A stretch of 64,000 bases of DNA from Noviherbaspirillum humi (lineage in GTDB: Bacteria; Pseudomonadota; Gammaproteobacteria; Burkholderiales; Burkholderiaceae_D): assembly GCF_900188095.1 (NCBI RefSeq), contig NZ_FZOT01000011.1:99618-163617 (forward strand), read 5' to 3'. Position 1 is the first letter of the stretch, and the number at the start of each line of letters is the position of its first letter. The position numbers and the translations under genes were made by a program. This document shows, piece after piece, positions 17,604-27,286 of the stretch. The notes beneath the pieces were generated by a model. The model had not been told where the DNA came from and ran no database searches. It saw nothing but the letters and a program-made list of their open reading frames with translations.

Positions 17604-18512
17604 ATGCCCGTTTCCCTCGACAACCTGCTGGTCATCGGCATCTCGTCCCGCGCCCTGTTCGACCTCGAAGCGGAGGAAACCCTGTTCCGCGCCGAAGGGC
17701 TGGATGCCTACCGGCGCCATCAGCTGGAGAATGAGAACGAGATCCTGAAGCCGGGCGCCGGCTTCGCGCTGGTGAGGGCGCTGCTCAAGCTGAACGAGCT
17801 GACGCACAACCAGCGCTTCGTCGAGGTGGTGATCATGTCGCGCAATTCGTCCGAAACCTCGATGCGCATCTTCAACTCGATCAGGCATTACGGCCTCGAC
17901 ATCACCCGCGCAGTGCTTTCCGGCGGCGCGCTGCTGACGCCCTATCTGCGGGCCTTCAATGTCAGCCTGTTCCTGTCGCTGCACGAAGACGACGTGCAGG
18001 CCGCCATCGATTCCGGGGTGGCCGCCGCCCTGCTCTACCAGAAACCGGATAACGCCTTCGAGGAACTCGACCAGATCCGCATTGCCTTCGACGGCGACGC
18101 GGTGATCTTCTCCGACGAATCGGAGCGCATCTTTCAGGCGCAAGGCATCGAAGCCTTCGAGAACCATGAGCGCGAGAACGCGATGAAACCGCTGCCGGAA
18201 GGCCCGTTCGCGCGGCTGTTGAAGGCGCTCTCCTTCATCCAGAACAATTTCCGCACCGCCGACGGCCGCTCGGCGCCGATGCGCACCGCCCTCGTCACAG
18301 CGCGCTCCTCGCCGGCGCACGAGCGGGTGATACGCACCCTGCGCGCCTGGGACATGGTGATCGATGAAACCTTCTTCATGGGCGGCGTGCACAAGTCGGA
18401 CGTGCTGGCCGCCTTCAAGCCGCATATCTTCTTCGATGACCAGCATGGGCATTGCGAGCGCGCCGCGCCGCTGGTGCAGACCGGGCGGGTGCCGTCGCCG
18501 AACCGGGCCTGA
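17604..18512 (+). CDS. Cytosolic 5'-nucleotidase (NT5C1-type)
   Basis: The 302-residue protein matches the cytosolic 5'-nucleotidase 1 family by blocks LLVIGISSRALFDLEAEE, EVVIMSRNSSETSMRIFNSI, FDGDAVIFSDESERIF (the HAD-type aspartate motif DGDAV) and HIFFDDQHGH. It would remove phosphate from nucleoside monophosphates in the cytoplasm. No ribosome site is evident before the ATG, but the first conserved block begins only eight residues in, so this start is favoured. It is a single gene ended by a strong terminator. Confidence 0.9.
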   Translation: MPVSLDNLLVIGISSRALFDLEAEETLFRAEGLDAYRRHQLENENEILKPGAGFALVRALLKLNELTHNQRFVEVVIMSRNSSETSMRIFNSIRHYGLDITRAVLSGGALLTPYLRAFNVSLFLSLHEDDVQAAIDSGVAAALLYQKPDNAFEELDQIRIAFDGDAVIFSDESERIFQAQGIEAFENHERENAMKPLPEGPFARLLKALSFIQNNFRTADGRSAPMRTALVTARSSPAHERVIRTLRAWDMVIDETFFMGGVHKSDVLAAFKPHIFFDDQHGHCERAAPLVQTGRVPSPNRA

Positions 18513-18534
18513 AACGCAGGCCGCGCCAAAGAAA

Positions 18535-18558
18535 AAAAGCCGCCCGAAGGCGGCTTTT
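18535..18558. terminator. Bidirectional terminator between the nucleotidase gene and maeB
   Basis: AAAAGCCGCC-CGAA-GGCGGCTTTT lies between convergent genes and serves both strands. Confidence 0.92.
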
Positions 18559-18581
18559 CATTTGCGGACGAGCTGGCTGGA

Positions 18582-20897
18582 TCAACCGCGCTGTTCCACC
18601 GCATCCATCACGCACAGTGCCGTCATGTTGACGATGCGGCGCACCGTGGCCGATGGCGTCAGGATGTGCACCGGCCGCTTGCAGCCGAGGAGGATGGGGC
18701 CGATCGCGATGCCGTTGCCGGCCGCCGTCTTCAGCAGGTTGTAGGAGATGTTGGCGGCGTCGATGTTCGGCAGCACCAGCAGGTTCGCCTCGCGCGTCAG
18801 CGTCGCATCCGGCATCGTTGAATGCAGCAGCTTGTGGTCGAGCGCGGTGTCGCCGTGCATCTCGCCATCCACTTCCAGCTCCGGCGCCTTCTCGCGCAGG
18901 ATCGCCAGCGCGGCCCGCATCTTCTGCGCCGACTCGCTGTTGCTGCTGCCGAAGTTGGAGTGCGACAGCAGCGCCGCGCGCGGCAGCACGCCGAAGCGGC
19001 GCATCTCTTCCGCCGCCATCATGGTGATCTCGGCGATCTGCTCGGCGGTCGGGTTCTCGTTCACGTGCGTGTCGACGATCACCAGCTGCCGGTTCGGCAG
19101 GATCAGCGCGTTCATCGCCGCGTACACCGTGGCGCCCTCGCGCTTGCCGAGGATCTGGTCGATGTAGCGCAGGTGGATGTCGGTGGTGCCGTAGGTGCCG
19201 CAGATCATGCCGTCGGCATCGCCCTTGTGGATCATCATGGTGCTGATGAGCGTGTGGCGGCGGCGCATCTCCAGCTTGGCGTATTGCTCGGTGATGCCCT
19301 TGCGGCGGGTCATCTGCAGGTAAGTCTGCCAGTAGTCGCGGTAGCGCTCATCGAACTCCGGATTGATCACCTGGAAGTCGATGCCGGGGCGCAGGCGCAG
19401 GCCGAAGCGGGCGATGCGCTGCTCCAGCACCTTGGGACGGCCGACCAGGATGGGCTTGGCCAGCTTCTCGTCCACCACCACCTGCACCGCGCGCAGGATG
19501 CGCTCTTCCTCGCCCTCGGCGAAGACGATGCGCTTCTTCTCGTCCGGCGCCTTGCGCGCCATCTGGAAGATCGGCTTCATGAAGGTGCCGCTGCGGTAGA
19601 CGAACTGCTCCAGCTGCGCGGCATAGGCCTGCAGGTCGGCGATCGGGCGCGAGGCCACGCCCGAATCCTGGGCTGCCTTGGCCACCGCCGGCGCGATCTT
19701 CATCATCAGGCGCGGATCGAAGGGCTTCGGAATCACGTATTCCGGACCGAAGGACAGGTTGCTGATGCCGTAGGCGGTGGCCACCACGTCCGACTGCTCG
19801 GCCTGGGCCAGCTCGGCGATCGCATGCACCGCCGCGATCTCCATCTCGCGGGTGATGGTGGTGGCGCCGGAATCGAGCGCGCCGCGGAAGATGTAGGGGA
19901 AGCAGAGCACGTTGTTGACCTGGTTCGGATAATCCGAACGGCCGGTGGCGATGACGGCGTCGTCCCGCACCGACTTGACTTCCTCCGGCAGGATTTCCGG
20001 GGTCGGGTTGGCCAGGGCCAGGATCAGCGGCTTGGGCGCCATCTGCTTCACCATGTCGGCCTTGAGCACGCCGCCGGCGGACAGGCCGAGGAAGATGTCG
20101 GCGCCGCCGATCACCTCGGCCAGGGTGCGGGCGCTGGTGTCCTGCGCGAAGCGCTCCTTGTCCGGGTCCATCAGTTCCTTGCGGCCCTTGTAGACCACGC
20201 CGGCGAGGTCGGTGACGAAGATGTTCTCGAGCGGGAAGCCGAGATGCAGGATGGTGTCGAGGCAGGCCAGCGCGGCGGCGCCGGCGCCGGATACCACCAG
20301 CTTGCAATCCTTGATCTGCTTGCCGACCACCTTCAGGCCGTTGAGGATGGCGGCGCCGACGATGATGGCGGTGCCGTGCTGGTCGTCATGGAAGACGGGG
20401 ATCTTCATCCGCTCGCGCAGCTTGCGCTCGATGTAGAAGCACTCCGGCGCCTTGATGTCTTCCAGGTTGATGCCGCCGAAGGTGGGTTCCAGCGCGGCGA
20501 TGATGTCGCACAGCTTGTCGGGGTCGGTTTCGTTGATCTCGATGTCGAACACGTCGATGCCGGCGAACTTCTTGAACAGCACGCCCTTGCCTTCCATCAC
20601 CGGCTTGGACGCCAGCGGACCGATGTTGCCCAGGCCGAGCACCGCGGTGCCGTTGGTGACCACCGCGACCAGGTTGCCGCGCGCGGTATAGCGGAAGGCA
20701 TTGGCCGGATCGGCGACGATTTCCTCGCAGGCCGACGCCACGCCGGGCGAATAGGCCAGCGCCAGATCGCGCTGGTTGGTCAGCTGCTTGGTCGGCGTGA
20801 CGCTGATCTTGCCCGGGGTCGGGAATTCGTGATATTCGAGCGCCGCCTGGCGCAGTTGCTGACGAAGTTCTTCTTTGCGATCTACGGGAGAAACCAT
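18582..20897 (-). CDS. maeB: NADP-dependent malic enzyme with phosphotransacetylase-like domain
   Basis: The 771-residue protein has the usual length of MaeB hybrid enzymes. The malic N-terminal domain (about 15-150) contains [10 protein letters not shown], with [12 protein letters not shown] near residues 168-179. The NAD(P)-binding domain contains [14 protein letters not shown]. The C-terminal half (about 430-765) resembles phosphate acetyltransferase ([25 protein letters not shown]). In known MaeB proteins that half senses acetyl-CoA and is not a catalyst. The reaction is oxidative decarboxylation of malate to pyruvate with NADPH formation. A GAGGAAGG ribosome site precedes the start. It diverges from thiL. 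Confidence 0.96.
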   Translation of the reverse strand: MVSPVDRKEELRQQLRQAALEYHEFPTPGKISVTPTKQLTNQRDLALAYSPGVASACEEIVADPANAFRYTARGNLVAVVTNGTAVLGLGNIGPLASKPVMEGKGVLFKKFAGIDVFDIEINETDPDKLCDIIAALEPTFGGINLEDIKAPECFYIERKLRERMKIPVFHDDQHGTAIIVGAAILNGLKVVGKQIKDCKLVVSGAGAAALACLDTILHLGFPLENIFVTDLAGVVYKGRKELMDPDKERFAQDTSARTLAEVIGGADIFLGLSAGGVLKADMVKQMAPKPLILALANPTPEILPEEVKSVRDDAVIATGRSDYPNQVNNVLCFPYIFRGALDSGATTITREMEIAAVHAIAELAQAEQSDVVATAYGISNLSFGPEYVIPKPFDPRLMMKIAPAVAKAAQDSGVASRPIADLQAYAAQLEQFVYRSGTFMKPIFQMARKAPDEKKRIVFAEGEEERILRAVQVVVDEKLAKPILVGRPKVLEQRIARFGLRLRPGIDFQVINPEFDERYRDYWQTYLQMTRRKGITEQYAKLEMRRRHTLISTMMIHKGDADGMICGTYGTTDIHLRYIDQILGKREGATVYAAMNALILPNRQLVIVDTHVNENPTAEQIAEITMMAAEEMRRFGVLPRAALLSHSNFGSSNSESAQKMRAALAILREKAPELEVDGEMHGDTALDHKLLHSTMPDATLTREANLLVLPNIDAANISYNLLKTAAGNGIAIGPILLGCKRPVHILTPSATVRRIVNMTALCVMDAVEQRG

Positions 20898-21153
20898 GCT
20901 GTGCGGCCTTCCTCTTCTTGGGCTTACGGGAAACTTACGATTTTAACAGAGCGCCGCCGCGGGTCCGCAGGCAATTTGCGCTTTTATCCAGACCTTGGGA
21001 AAAGCTGGAATCGGTGAAATTAAACACTATCGATGCGGCCGTCACAATCGATTTTGCAAATAAAAACGGGCAGCCGGAGCCGCGCGGGCTGCCTGCTTCC
21101 AGCGGGACCGGACATCGGCCTCGCACCCGAATGGCATTCTGTACAATCCCGCC

Positions 21154-22122
21154 ATGCCTTCCGAATTCGACCTCATCGCCCGCCATTTCACCCGTCCGCC
21201 GCGCGATGCGGCGCGCGTTCCGCTCGGCGTCGGCGACGACTGCGCGCTGGTCGCGCCCGCCGCCGGCATGCAGCTGGCGATCTCCTCGGACATGCTGGTG
21301 GAAGGCCGGCACTTCTTTGCGCAGGCCGATCCGGCCCTGCTCGGCCACAAATGCCTGGCGGTGAACCTTTCCGACCTCGCCGCCATGGGCGCCAGGCCGC
21401 TCGGCTTCACCCTGGCGCTCGCGCTGCCGGCAGCCGACGACGATTGGCTGCGCGCCTTCGCCGGCGGCATGCTGGCGCTGGCCGATGCCCACGACTGCGA
21501 CCTCATCGGCGGCGACACCACCAGGGGCCCGCTCAATATCTGCATCACCATCTTCGGCGAAGTGCCGACTGGCCAGGCGCTGCGGCGCGACGCGGCGCGC
21601 AGCGGCGATGACATCTGGATTTCCGGCACCCTCGGCGATGCCCGCCTGGCGCTGGCCGGCTACCGGCGCGAGATCGAACTCGACGCCGCCAGCCTGCAGC
21701 GCGCCGGCCGGCGCATGCATGTGCCGATGCCGCGGGTGGCGCTCGGCCAGGCGCTGCGCGGCATCGCCCATGCGGCGATCGACATTTCCGACGGCCTGGT
21801 GGGCGACCTCGGCCACATACTGGAACGCTCCGGCGTCGGCGCCTGCATCGATGCCGATGCCCTGCCCGCCGGGCCGGAACTGGCGGCGCATCCGTCCGAA
21901 CTGCGGCGCCCCTTCGCCCTGGCCGGCGGCGACGATTACGAGCTGTGCTTCACCGCGCCGGCTTCCGCCCGCGAATCGGTGCTGGCCGCCGCTGCCGAAT
22001 GCGGCACGCCGGTCACCCGCGTCGGCCGCATCGACGCCGCGCCCGGGCTGCGCCTGGTTGACCGCAACGGCGCGCCGCTCTCCCTGCAACTCGCTTCCTT
22101 CGACCATTTCGCTTCCCCATGA
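21154..22122 (+). CDS. thiL: Thiamine-monophosphate kinase
   Basis: The 322-residue protein phosphorylates thiamine monophosphate to thiamine diphosphate. Signature blocks are FDLIARHF, GVGDDCALV, SSDMLVEGRHF, KCLAVNLSDLAAMGA, IGGDTTRGPL and AIDISDGLVGDLGHIL, with GGDDYELCF near the C-terminus. It heads a probable operon thiL-pgpA-pncC-hydrolase. Its stop overlaps pgpA by 4 bp, an arrangement common in proteobacteria. Confidence 0.97.
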   Translation: MPSEFDLIARHFTRPPRDAARVPLGVGDDCALVAPAAGMQLAISSDMLVEGRHFFAQADPALLGHKCLAVNLSDLAAMGARPLGFTLALALPAADDDWLRAFAGGMLALADAHDCDLIGGDTTRGPLNICITIFGEVPTGQALRRDAARSGDDIWISGTLGDARLALAGYRREIELDAASLQRAGRRMHVPMPRVALGQALRGIAHAAIDISDGLVGDLGHILERSGVGACIDADALPAGPELAAHPSELRRPFALAGGDDYELCFTAPASARESVLAAAAECGTPVTRVGRIDAAPGLRLVDRNGAPLSLQLASFDHFASP

Positions 22123-22643
22123 ACGCATCCGACACCCGTCCGCCGGCCGCCATCCGCAAGCCGGGCGCCGCCTTCATGCTCTCCCATCCGGCGCACATCC
22201 TGGCGCAGGGCTTCGGCAGCGGCCTCTCGCCCGTCATGCCGGGCACCGTCGGCACCCTGTTCGCCTGGCTGTGCTTCGACGTGCTGACGCAGCGCTGGCC
22301 GCATGTCTTCACCGCCGGCGCGTGGGGCATCATCATCGCCGCCGGCTTCCTGGTCGGCATCTGGGCCTGCCACCAGACCGGCAGGGACCTGGGCATCGCC
22401 GACCATGGCAGCATGGTGTGGGACGAAATCATCGCCTTCTGGCTGGTGCTGCTGGTGCTGATGCCGGCGCCGCCGGCCACCCAGGTCTGGGCCTTTCTCT
22501 GGTTCCGCTTCTTCGACATGGTGAAGCCGCCGCCCATCCGCCAGGCGGACCGCCGCTTCAAGGGCGGCTTCGGCGTCATGCTGGACGACCTCGTCGCCGC
22601 CTTCTTCACGCTGCTGGTGTTCGCCGTGTGGCGGGCGCTTTGA
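22119..22643 (+). CDS. pgpA: Phosphatidylglycerophosphatase A
   Basis: The 174-residue inner-membrane enzyme dephosphorylates phosphatidylglycerol phosphate. Recognisable PgpA blocks are FGSGLSPVMPGTVGTLFAW (about 36-54), HGSMVWDEIIAFW (about 100-112) and FRFFDMVKPPPIRQ with RFKGGFGVMLDD. Four hydrophobic segments are visible. It is translationally coupled to thiL through an ATGA overlap. Confidence 0.96.
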   Translation: MNASDTRPPAAIRKPGAAFMLSHPAHILAQGFGSGLSPVMPGTVGTLFAWLCFDVLTQRWPHVFTAGAWGIIIAAGFLVGIWACHQTGRDLGIADHGSMVWDEIIAFWLVLLVLMPAPPATQVWAFLWFRFFDMVKPPPIRQADRRFKGGFGVMLDDLVAAFFTLLVFAVWRAL

Positions 22644-22700
22644 TGCCGGGGCAATGCTCGCCCGGCGAAATGCAAACACGACACTCAAGGAGGATGAGAC

Positions 22701-23189
22701 ATGGATGACATCATGGCGCTGTCGGCCCAGGTCGGCCGCGCGCTGCAGGAACACGGGCTGATGCTGGCCACCGCCGAATCCTGCACCGGCGGCGGCGTCG
22801 GCCAAGCCATCACCGAAATCGCCGGTTCCTCCGCCTGGTTCGACTGCGGCTTCATCACCTACTCCAATAGCGCCAAGTCGGCCCTGCTCGGCATTCCGTC
22901 CGCGTTGATCGAACGCCACGGCGCGGTCAGCGAAGAGGTGGCGGCGGCGATGGCCGAAGGCGCGCTGGCCCACAGCCATGCCAGCATTGCCGTCTCCACC
23001 ACCGGCATCGCCGGCCCGGGCGGCGCGGTGCCGGGCAAGCCGGTCGGCACCGTCTGCTTCGGTTGGGCGATGAAGGGATACACGCATACCGAGAGACTCG
23101 TCTTCCCCGGCGACCGCCAGGCGGTGCGCCAGCAGACCGTCGCCCATGCGCTCGTGGGCTTGCTGCGCCTGCTGAAACGGGAGGCATGA
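22701..23189 (+). CDS. pncC: CinA-family nicotinamide-nucleotide amidohydrolase
   Basis: The 162-residue protein is the stand-alone CinA C-terminal domain, which hydrolyses nicotinamide mononucleotide to nicotinate mononucleotide. The catalytic serine lies in TAESCTGGG (about residue 25), and the Tyr and Lys in ITYSNSAKSALLG. TTGIAGPGG and KPVGTVCFGW complete the family pattern. AAGGAGG (22687-22693) lies 7 bp before the start. A second CinA-like gene sits at 43427-43945. The stop overlaps the next gene. Confidence 0.94.
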   Translation: MDDIMALSAQVGRALQEHGLMLATAESCTGGGVGQAITEIAGSSAWFDCGFITYSNSAKSALLGIPSALIERHGAVSEEVAAAMAEGALAHSHASIAVSTTGIAGPGGAVPGKPVGTVCFGWAMKGYTHTERLVFPGDRQAVRQQTVAHALVGLLRLLKREA

Positions 23190-24076
23190 TGCTGGACCGC
23201 TTTCCTTCACGCCGCATCGACGTCAATGGCGTCACCCTTCATTTTCGCCAGGGTGGCGATGGCCCGCCGCTCTTGCTGCTGCACGGCTACCCGCAGACCC
23301 ATGTCATCTGGCACACGGTGGCCGACCAGCTGGCCGAACGCTTCACCCTCGTCATGCCCGACCTGCGCGGCTACGGCGATTCTTCCAAGCCGAAAGGCGA
23401 ACCCGACCACGCCAACTATTCGAAGCGGGTGATGGCGCAGGACATGGCGGCCCTGATGGCGGCGCTCGGCCACACGCGATTCCAGGTCTGCGGCCATGAC
23501 CGCGGCGGCCGGGTGGCGCATCGCCTCGCGCTCGATCATCCGCAGGCGGTGCAGCGCCTGATGCTGCTCGACATCTCGCCCACCCGCACCATGTACGACG
23601 CCACCGACAAGGCATTCGCCAGCTACTACTACCACTGGTTCATGCTGATCCAGCCCTACCCGCTGCCGGAAACCCTGATCGGCAACAGCGCCGCCTTCTA
23701 TCTGCGCACCACCCTCGGCGGCTGGGGCTCCGACGGCGCCAGCTTCTTCGATGCGCAAGCCATGGCCGAGTACGAACGCTGCTTCTGCCAGCCGGACGCC
23801 ATTCATGCCGCCTGCGAGGATTACCGCGCCGCCGCCGGCATCGACCTGGCGCATGATGCGGCGGACGAGGACAAGCGCATCGCCTGCCCGGTGCGGGTGC
23901 TGTGGGGCGAACAGGGCGTGGTCGGCAGGCTGTTCCAGCCGATCGCCGACTGGCAGGCGAAGTGCGCGCAGCCGGTGACCGGCCGCGCCCTGCCGTGCGG
24001 GCACTTCATTCCGGACCAGGTGCCGGAACTGCTGCTGCCGGAGATGCTGGCGTTTTTTGATGCTGCCGGACATTGA
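23189..24076 (+). CDS. Alpha/beta hydrolase, haloacetate (fluoroacetate) dehalogenase-like
   Basis: The protein of about 295 residues follows the fluoroacetate dehalogenase pattern. The oxyanion-side motif is HGYPQTHVIWH. The nucleophile motif GHDRGGRVAHRLALDHP carries Asp plus two Arg. The cap-domain pair is YHWFMLIQPYPLPE (His-Trp of the halide pocket), a candidate pocket Tyr lies in CEDYRAAA, and the base His is in CGHFIPDQVPE. Epoxide hydrolase-type activity is the alternative. An ATG at 23186 overlaps the pncC stop. The ATG at 23189 is preferred because GGGAGG is too close to the first. It is coupled to the thiL-pgpA-pncC operon. Confidence 0.83.
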   Translation: MLDRFPSRRIDVNGVTLHFRQGGDGPPLLLLHGYPQTHVIWHTVADQLAERFTLVMPDLRGYGDSSKPKGEPDHANYSKRVMAQDMAALMAALGHTRFQVCGHDRGGRVAHRLALDHPQAVQRLMLLDISPTRTMYDATDKAFASYYYHWFMLIQPYPLPETLIGNSAAFYLRTTLGGWGSDGASFFDAQAMAEYERCFCQPDAIHAACEDYRAAAGIDLAHDAADEDKRIACPVRVLWGEQGVVGRLFQPIADWQAKCAQPVTGRALPCGHFIPDQVPELLLPEMLAFFDAAGH

Positions 24077-24322
24077 CATCGGCTTCATTACACGGCGCAT
24101 CTCCGCGCGCCGGTTCTTCCCTCGTCCCTTCCGTTTTAGACTGTGGCAACCATGCCAATTGCTCGGGCGAAGCCGCTGATCCCGCGGGTGACGGTGCTAA
24201 ATTAACAGGCAGCATTGCGCCTCGAACCGCCGATCGAACACGAGGCGGCCGCATCAGGGACGTCAAGATCCCGCGCAATACGATGAAGGCTTTTTCAATT
24301 CCTGCAACCGGGACCCCCATTT

Positions 24323-24802
24323 ATGTCCGCATTCGATCGCGCCATCGCTTTTGCAGCCGTTGTCAGCCTTGCCTGCATCGCTGCATGCACACGCACCGGC
24401 GATGAACCGTTGAATGGCAACGGTCAAGCAACATCCCGAAATGCATCCATCGCACGATCCGATCTTCCGCCCTTGCAGCTCGGTTCGGGGAAAGCGGTGA
24501 CGCAGCTGTTGGACGAGCTCTACCGGAAGGAAGGCTTGCCTGCCGTGGTGAAGTGGGCGGAACAGGAGTTGACGCCCGGTCGGGAGATCGTCTACCAGGG
24601 CCGAATCGGAGACGAAGTGGAGCGGCGAAAAATCTACGACCGCTCCATCTGGCTGTTGAACGATGATGGAGAAATCACCAGCCGGGCCGTGCTCGCGCCG
24701 CTCACCGACGAGAAGTATGGCGAGAGCGAGTTCTTCGCCAACTGGTCCAGGCCGAGGAACAGGGAGCCGTTCGTGCTGCGGCTGCGCATCTGGCGGGATT
24801 GA
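24323..24802 (+). CDS. Small lipoprotein of unknown function
   Basis: The 159-residue protein has a lipoprotein signal (hydrophobic run to LACIAAC, Cys near residue 22) and a mature part of about 137 residues with no family I recognise. Visible blocks are LPPLQLGSGKAV, LLDELYRKEGLPAVVKWAEQEL and DRSIWLLNDDGEI. The ribosome site is weak. It converges with pyrF (20 bp between stops). The 246 bp upstream hold no other gene. Confidence 0.65.
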   Translation: MSAFDRAIAFAAVVSLACIAACTRTGDEPLNGNGQATSRNASIARSDLPPLQLGSGKAVTQLLDELYRKEGLPAVVKWAEQELTPGREIVYQGRIGDEVERRKIYDRSIWLLNDDGEITSRAVLAPLTDEKYGESEFFANWSRPRNREPFVLRLRIWRD

Positions 24803-24822
24803 CGCCGCGCTGAAAGGCGTCT

Positions 24823-25650
24823 TCAGCCGCGGTAGCGGTTGATCTCGTCACGGGTCTGCAGCGCGACGCGGCGGGCGGCGGCGGCGAAGTCCTCGCCCTG
24901 CGCCGCATCCGGCTTCGCATACAGGATGGCGCGCGACGAGTTGACCATCATGCCGAGGCCGGCGGCGGTCTTGCCGGCATTCACCGTCGCCTGCACGTCG
25001 CCGCCCTGGGCGCCGATGCCCGGCACCAGCAGCGGCATGTCGCCCACCAGCCTGCGCACCTGCGCCAGCTCTTCCGGGAAAGTCGCGCCGACCACCAGGC
25101 CGCATTGCCCGTTGCGGTTCCACTTCTCGGCCACCAGCTTCGCCACGTGCTGGTACAGCGGCACGCCATCCACCTGCAGGAACTGCAGATCCGAGCCGCC
25201 CGGATTCGAGGTGCGGCAGAGGACGATCACGCCCTTGTCCTGCCACTCCAGGTAGGGCGCCACCGAATCGAAGCCCATGTAGGGATTGACGGTGACGGCA
25301 TCGGCGCCGTAGCGCTCGAAGGCTTCGCGCGCGTACTGCTCGGCGGTGCTGCCGATGTCGCCGCGCTTGGCATCGAGCACGATGGGAATCTGCGGATGGT
25401 TCCGGCGGAGGTAGGCGCACAGCGCTTCCAGCTGGTCTTCCGCCCGCAGCGCGGCGAAATAGGCGATCTGCGGCTTGAAGGCGCAGGCGGCGGAGGCGGT
25501 GGCATCGACGATGGCCTTGCAGAATTCGAAGATGTTGCCGTCGCCGTTCTGGAGCGCTTGTGGAAAGCGCGAGACGTCCGGGTCGAGCCCGACGCAGAGC
25601 AGGGAATCGTTGGCGCGCCAGGCGGCGTCGAGTTGCTGGATGAAAGTCAC
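24823..25650 (-). CDS. pyrF: Orotidine 5'-phosphate decarboxylase (type 2)
   Basis: The 275-residue protein makes UMP from OMP in pyrimidine synthesis. The catalytic block is [17 protein letters not shown] (Lys and Asp pair), with LLCVGLDPD at the N-terminus and [12 protein letters not shown] for phosphate binding. Length and motifs are those of the longer type found in beta-proteobacteria. A GTG start at 25650 gives the N-terminus [12 protein letters not shown]. An upstream TTG would add 12 residues without a better ribosome site. Confidence 0.95.
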   Translation of the reverse strand: MTFIQQLDAAWRANDSLLCVGLDPDVSRFPQALQNGDGNIFEFCKAIVDATASAACAFKPQIAYFAALRAEDQLEALCAYLRRNHPQIPIVLDAKRGDIGSTAEQYAREAFERYGADAVTVNPYMGFDSVAPYLEWQDKGVIVLCRTSNPGGSDLQFLQVDGVPLYQHVAKLVAEKWNRNGQCGLVVGATFPEELAQVRRLVGDMPLLVPGIGAQGGDVQATVNAGKTAAGLGMMVNSSRAILYAKPDAAQGEDFAAAARRVALQTRDEINRYRG

Positions 25651-25738
25651 GATGGTTCCGATGGATTGGGTGCTGAAGCCGGTCAAAGGCCTTGCGGAGG
25701 CAAAAGCGCATTGTAACTTGCCATGCTATCGTTCCGGC

Positions 25739-26632
25739 ATGACCTTGCTATCGCGAAAAGACTGGGCCCTGCTGGTTCTGCTCACCGTTTCCTGGGGCTT
25801 CAACTGGCCGATCATGAAGCTCGGCGTCACCGACTACCCGCCGCTCGCCTTCCGTGCGCTGAGCATGATCGGCGGACTGCCGGCGATCTGGCTGGCGGCG
25901 CGCATGCAAGGCGTTTCACTGGCCGTGCCGCGCGACAAGATCGGAGAAGTGGCGAAGCTGGCGCTGCCCAACATGGTGCTGTGGCATTTCTTCGTGATCC
26001 TCGGCGTCCGCCTGCTGTCTTCCGGCCGCGCCGCCATCCTCGGCTACACCATGCCGGTCTGGGCGGCGCTGTTCGGCCTGCTCTTCTTCGGCCAGCGCCT
26101 GTCGCGCTCGGCCTGGTTCGGCATCGCCTGCGCCTTCGGCGGCGCGCTGCTGCTCATGTCCACCGAATTCGCCAACGTCGCCGGCAAGCCCGCCGGCAGC
26201 CTGATGGTGCTGATCGCGGCCGCCGCCTGGGGTTACGGCACGGTGCTGATGAAGCGTTCCGACGTCGGCATCCCGACCATCAGCCTGACCTTCTGGATGC
26301 TGCTGCTGGCCACCCTCACCCTGGCCATCGGCAGCGTGCTGTTCGAGCGTCAGGCCTGGCACTTGCCCAATGCCACCGTCTGGTGGGCGATGGCCTACAA
26401 CGCGCTGATCATCTTCGGCTTCGCCCATACCGTCTGGTTCGGCCTGGCCCGGAAGCTGCCGCCGGTGGCGTCCAGCCTGTCGGTGATGATGATCCCGGTG
26501 CTCGGCGTGTTCTCCGGCGCCTGGCTGCTGGGCGAGACGCCGCACTGGCAGGATTACGCCGCCATGGCTTTGATCATGCTGGCCATGAGCAGCGTATTGT
26601 TGAAACCTGCCGCGCCGGCGGCAGGTCAATAA
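25739..26632 (+). CDS. EamA-family (DMT) transporter
   Basis: The 297-residue protein has ten transmembrane segments in two EamA repeats. Repeat 1 includes LTVSWGFNWPIMKLGV and LGYTMPVWAALFGLLFFGQRLS. Repeat 2 includes AAAAWGYGTVLMKRS and SLSVMMIPVLGVFSGAWLLGETP. Such permeases usually export amino acids or related metabolites, but the substrate is unknown. It diverges from pyrF. The start is the first in-frame ATG before the first hydrophobic segment. Confidence 0.9.
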   Translation: MTLLSRKDWALLVLLTVSWGFNWPIMKLGVTDYPPLAFRALSMIGGLPAIWLAARMQGVSLAVPRDKIGEVAKLALPNMVLWHFFVILGVRLLSSGRAAILGYTMPVWAALFGLLFFGQRLSRSAWFGIACAFGGALLLMSTEFANVAGKPAGSLMVLIAAAAWGYGTVLMKRSDVGIPTISLTFWMLLLATLTLAIGSVLFERQAWHLPNATVWWAMAYNALIIFGFAHTVWFGLARKLPPVASSLSVMMIPVLGVFSGAWLLGETPHWQDYAAMALIMLAMSSVLLKPAAPAAGQ

Positions 26633-26669
26633 GGTTGCTTCCTTGCGAGAAAAAAAGAAAGGATCGTCG

Positions 26670-27263
26670 ATGAAGAACTGGATGAATTGGCTGACCATGG
26701 GCATGCTGGCCGCCCTGCTCTCCGCCTGCGGCTACAACGACTTTCAGGCCAAGGACGAGCAGGTCAAGGCCGCCTGGGGCGAGGTGGTGAACCAGTACCA
26801 GCGCCGCGCCGACCTGATTCCCAACCTGGTGAACACCGTCAAGGGCTATGCCTCGCATGAGAGGGACACGCTGGAGTCGGTGACACGCGCCCGCGCCGCC
26901 GCCACCAGCATCCAGGTCACGCCGGAAACCCTGAACAACCCGGAAGCCTTCCGCAAGTTCCAGCAAGCCCAGGGCGAACTGTCCTCCGCTCTGTCGCGCC
27001 TGATGGCCGTGTCGGAAAACTATCCGCAGCTCAAGGCCGACGGCCTGTTCCGCGACCTGCAATCGCAGCTCGAAGGCACCGAGAACCGCATCACCGTCGC
27101 CCGCCAGCGCTACATTCAGTCGGTACAGGATTACAACATCCTGGCGCGCAGTTTCCCCACCAACCTGACCGCCATGGTGTTCCACTATGAGCCGAGGCCG
27201 TCCTTCACCGTCGAGAACGAGCGCGCCATATCCACCGCGCCGGCGGTGAATTTCGGCAAATAA
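26670..27263 (+). CDS. lemA: LemA-family protein
   Basis: The 197-residue protein has a short N-terminal hydrophobic segment ending in a lipobox-like LLSACG (Cys near residue 20). The LemA core follows: VNQYQRRADLIPNLVNTVKGYA, then a long coiled-coil-like helical region, then ARQRYIQSVQDYNILARSFPTN and FENER-like ending VENERAIST. LemA proteins are envelope-associated helical bundles of unclear role, often encoded with TPM-domain genes as here. The ribosome site AAAGGA is 6 bp upstream. First gene of a three-gene operon. Confidence 0.93.
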   Translation: MKNWMNWLTMGMLAALLSACGYNDFQAKDEQVKAAWGEVVNQYQRRADLIPNLVNTVKGYASHERDTLESVTRARAAATSIQVTPETLNNPEAFRKFQQAQGELSSALSRLMAVSENYPQLKADGLFRDLQSQLEGTENRITVARQRYIQSVQDYNILARSFPTNLTAMVFHYEPRPSFTVENERAISTAPAVNFGK

Positions 27264-27286
27264 CGCTTGCCGCCCGGGAACCTGAC

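Noticed and set aside
18822..21017. A 731-codon plus-strand frame opposite maeB
   Set aside because: It is an antisense shadow, since maeB is certain from its motifs.
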